In this document: piece by piece, positions 62,945 through 64,000 of the stretch
Layout of the letters: every line of letters begins with the position of its first letter
How positions within the stretch are numbered: position 1 is the stretch's first letter
Origin: B1 sp034439755
GTDB lineage: Bacteria > Bacteroidota > Bacteroidia > UKL13-3
DNA length: 64,000 bases
Assembly: GCA_034439755.1 (NCBI GenBank)
Contig: JAWXAZ010000117.1
Coordinates: forward strand, 1 to 64,000
Direction of reading: 5' to 3'
The notes under the pieces: generated by a model
Databases searched by the model: none
What the model was told of the DNA's origin: nothing
The model's input: the letters and a program-made list of their open reading frames with translations, nothing else
Program-made: the position numbers and the translations under genes

Positions 62945-64000
62945 GTGAGTAAAGAAATTGCCATAAACACCCAATACAACGAATTGCTTGCACAACTCAA
63001 GCAACAGATTCGTTCTGTGCAAGCCAAGGCGGCCGTGGCAGTGAATACTTCGATTATTAATTTGTATTGGAATACCGGAAAAATGATTGCCGAAAATCAG
63101 GCTTTGTTTGAAGGTCGCAACAATTATGTGGCACAGTTAGAGAAAGATTTAAAAGCAGAATTTCCAGATATAAAAGGCTTTTCCCGATCTAATCTTTTTT
63201 ATATGCGGAAGTTCTATCAGGTTTATTCGGGCGGAATTTCAGTCCAACAGCTTGTTGGACTGAACGAAAATAATACCACTGAAATCTCCGTGCAGCAGCT
63301 TGTTGCACCGAACCTTGAAAATTCAGTCCAACAAGTTGTTGGACTAACAATAGGTTTGTTCTCGGTGCCTTGGGGGCATCATGTTGTCATTATCAATAAA
63401 ATTAAACAGCTTGCTGAAGCCCTATTTTACATTCAACAAACTATTGAAAATAACTGGAGCAGAGCAATACTAACCCTGCAAATAGAACAAAACCTTTTTG
63501 CAAGGCAAGGTAAAGCAATTACCAATTTTAATCAAACCTTGCCCGAGCAACAGGCACTAATGGCCACTCAAATTCTCAAAGACCCTTACAATTTCGGTTT
63601 TCTTACGCTGGAACCCAAAATGCAAGAATTGGATATTGAACGCCAACTTACACAACACATCACCAAATTTCTATTGGAGCTGGGTAAAGGATTTGCATTT
63701 ATTGGCAGACAATACCCATTGCAGGTAGGCGATAAAGATTACCGCCTCGACCTGCTTTTTTACCACATAAGATTGAGGTGTTTTGTAGTAGTTGACCTTA
63801 AAGTAGTAGAGTTTCAACCTGAGTTTGCTGGCAAAATGAACTTTTATTTATCGGTAGTGGATGAACAAATAAAAACAGCAGATGACCAACCTACCATTGG
63901 CATCATCCTCTGCAAAAACAAAAATAAATTGGAAGTAGAATATGCCCTTAAAGGTATGAGCCAACCCATTGGTGTAAGCGAGTTTGAGGTAACACAGGCA
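62945..64000 (+). CDS. DUF1016 (YhcG-type) PDDEXK nuclease, partial at the right edge
   Basis: Open from GTG 62945 past the window end, at least 352 codons. The N-terminal DUF1016 domain (about 1-95) has IINLYWNTGKMIAE and GFSRSNLFYMRKFYQVY. A variable linker (about 97-137) repeats VQQLVGLN-like peptides. WGHH and IENNWSRAILTLQIE follow. The nuclease core is near 270-300: DKDYRLDLLFYHIRLRCFVVVDLK, with D and DxK of the PD-(D/E)xK site. Such proteins travel as accessory genes within restriction and BREX islands. Position after brxC and before the expected pglX makes it part of the operon. Confidence 0.85.
   Translation, partial: MSKEIAINTQYNELLAQLKQQIRSVQAKAAVAVNTSIINLYWNTGKMIAENQALFEGRNNYVAQLEKDLKAEFPDIKGFSRSNLFYMRKFYQVYSGGISVQQLVGLNENNTTEISVQQLVAPNLENSVQQVVGLTIGLFSVPWGHHVVIINKIKQLAEALFYIQQTIENNWSRAILTLQIEQNLFARQGKAITNFNQTLPEQQALMATQILKDPYNFGFLTLEPKMQELDIERQLTQHITKFLLELGKGFAFIGRQYPLQVGDKDYRLDLLFYHIRLRCFVVVDLKVVEFQPEFAGKMNFYLSVVDEQIKTADDQPTIGIILCKNKNKLEVEYALKGMSQPIGVSEFEVTQA
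63238..63345 (+). repeat. Three coding hairpins in the DUF1016 gene linker
   Basis: Perfect inverted repeats TTCAGTCCAACA/TGTTGGACTGAA at 63238-63264 (loop GCT) and AGTCCAACA/TGTTGGACT at 63325-63345 (loop AGT), with an imperfect one, GTGCAGCA/TGTTGCAC, at 63290-63308. Each encodes a VQQ(L/V)V peptide. Confidence 0.9.

Noticed and set aside
63056..63068. TTTGTATTGGAA as the right attachment site of the island
   Set aside because: It encodes the conserved NLYWNTG of the DUF1016 protein and lies inside an intact gene, so the match to the mnmE end is coincidental.

Overview
The window is a low-GC chromosome segment of a member of the Bacteroidota. Supporting signs are a secreted amylase with a type IX secretion (T9SS) C-terminal tail, an S46 dipeptidyl-peptidase, TAnnTTTG-type -7 boxes, LruC-domain proteins and A-rich leaders without clear Shine-Dalgarno sites. 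No tRNA or rRNA gene was seen. From about 1.3 to 56.3 kb the content is mostly core chromosome. From 56.3 kb to the right edge it is an accessory island.

Layout. 1-3.3 kb: the start of a frameshifted tyrosine recombinase, an 853-bp array of about 60 14-bp repeats, and the T9SS amylase. 3.5-6.0 kb: a YciI-like protein and ppk1. 6.1-12.0 kb (minus strand): an LPS inner-core sugar cluster with kdnA, kdnB, kdsA, a transaldolase fused to CBS domains and a KdsC-like phosphatase, which together point to 8-amino-Kdo (Kdo8N). 12.2-16.9 kb: two copies of a lipoprotein plus LruC-protein cassette, one of them broken. 16.9-20.7 kb: mnmH, guaA and a periplasmic binding protein. 20.8-28.4 kb: phosphate and peptide handling, with two PiT transporters, a PhoU-like protein, a broken phosphate-selective porin and an S46 peptidase. 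28.8-31.2 kb: an ECF sigma factor operon and a barrel protein. 31.2-43.0 kb: uvrA, pyruvate carboxylase, three envelope-glycosylation genes (one decayed) and fabD. 43.5-52.0 kb (minus strand): TolC-like, Wzc-like and O-antigen-polymerase genes followed by MBL, NFACT and ABC-exporter genes. 52.1-56.3 kb: a Spy-like protein, ligA and mnmE.

The island begins directly after the 3' end of mnmE, a known integration site for other genomic islands. It contains a decayed DUF3987 gene, then an XRE regulator, brxA, brxB, brxC and a DUF1016 (YhcG-type) nuclease gene that runs off the window. This is the left part of a BREX phage-defence locus; the methylase, PglZ and BrxL genes would lie outside the window. 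The regulator, brxA, brxB and brxC are tightly coupled and share a promoter with an inverted repeat that may be the regulator's operator.

Three themes recur. Tandem arrays of different unit length (14, 28, 47, 62 and 81 bp) sit in intergenic DNA, and two of them are duplications of the 3' end of the gene beside them. Six genes are broken by in-frame stops or single frameshifts. An 11-bp-phased TTAA[CG]N repeat resembling a Pho box lies in front of phosphate genes. The most promising leads are the transaldolase-CBS fusion inside the Kdo8N cluster, the BREX island with hairpins built into its nuclease gene, and the 14-bp array, whose units resemble promoter elements.
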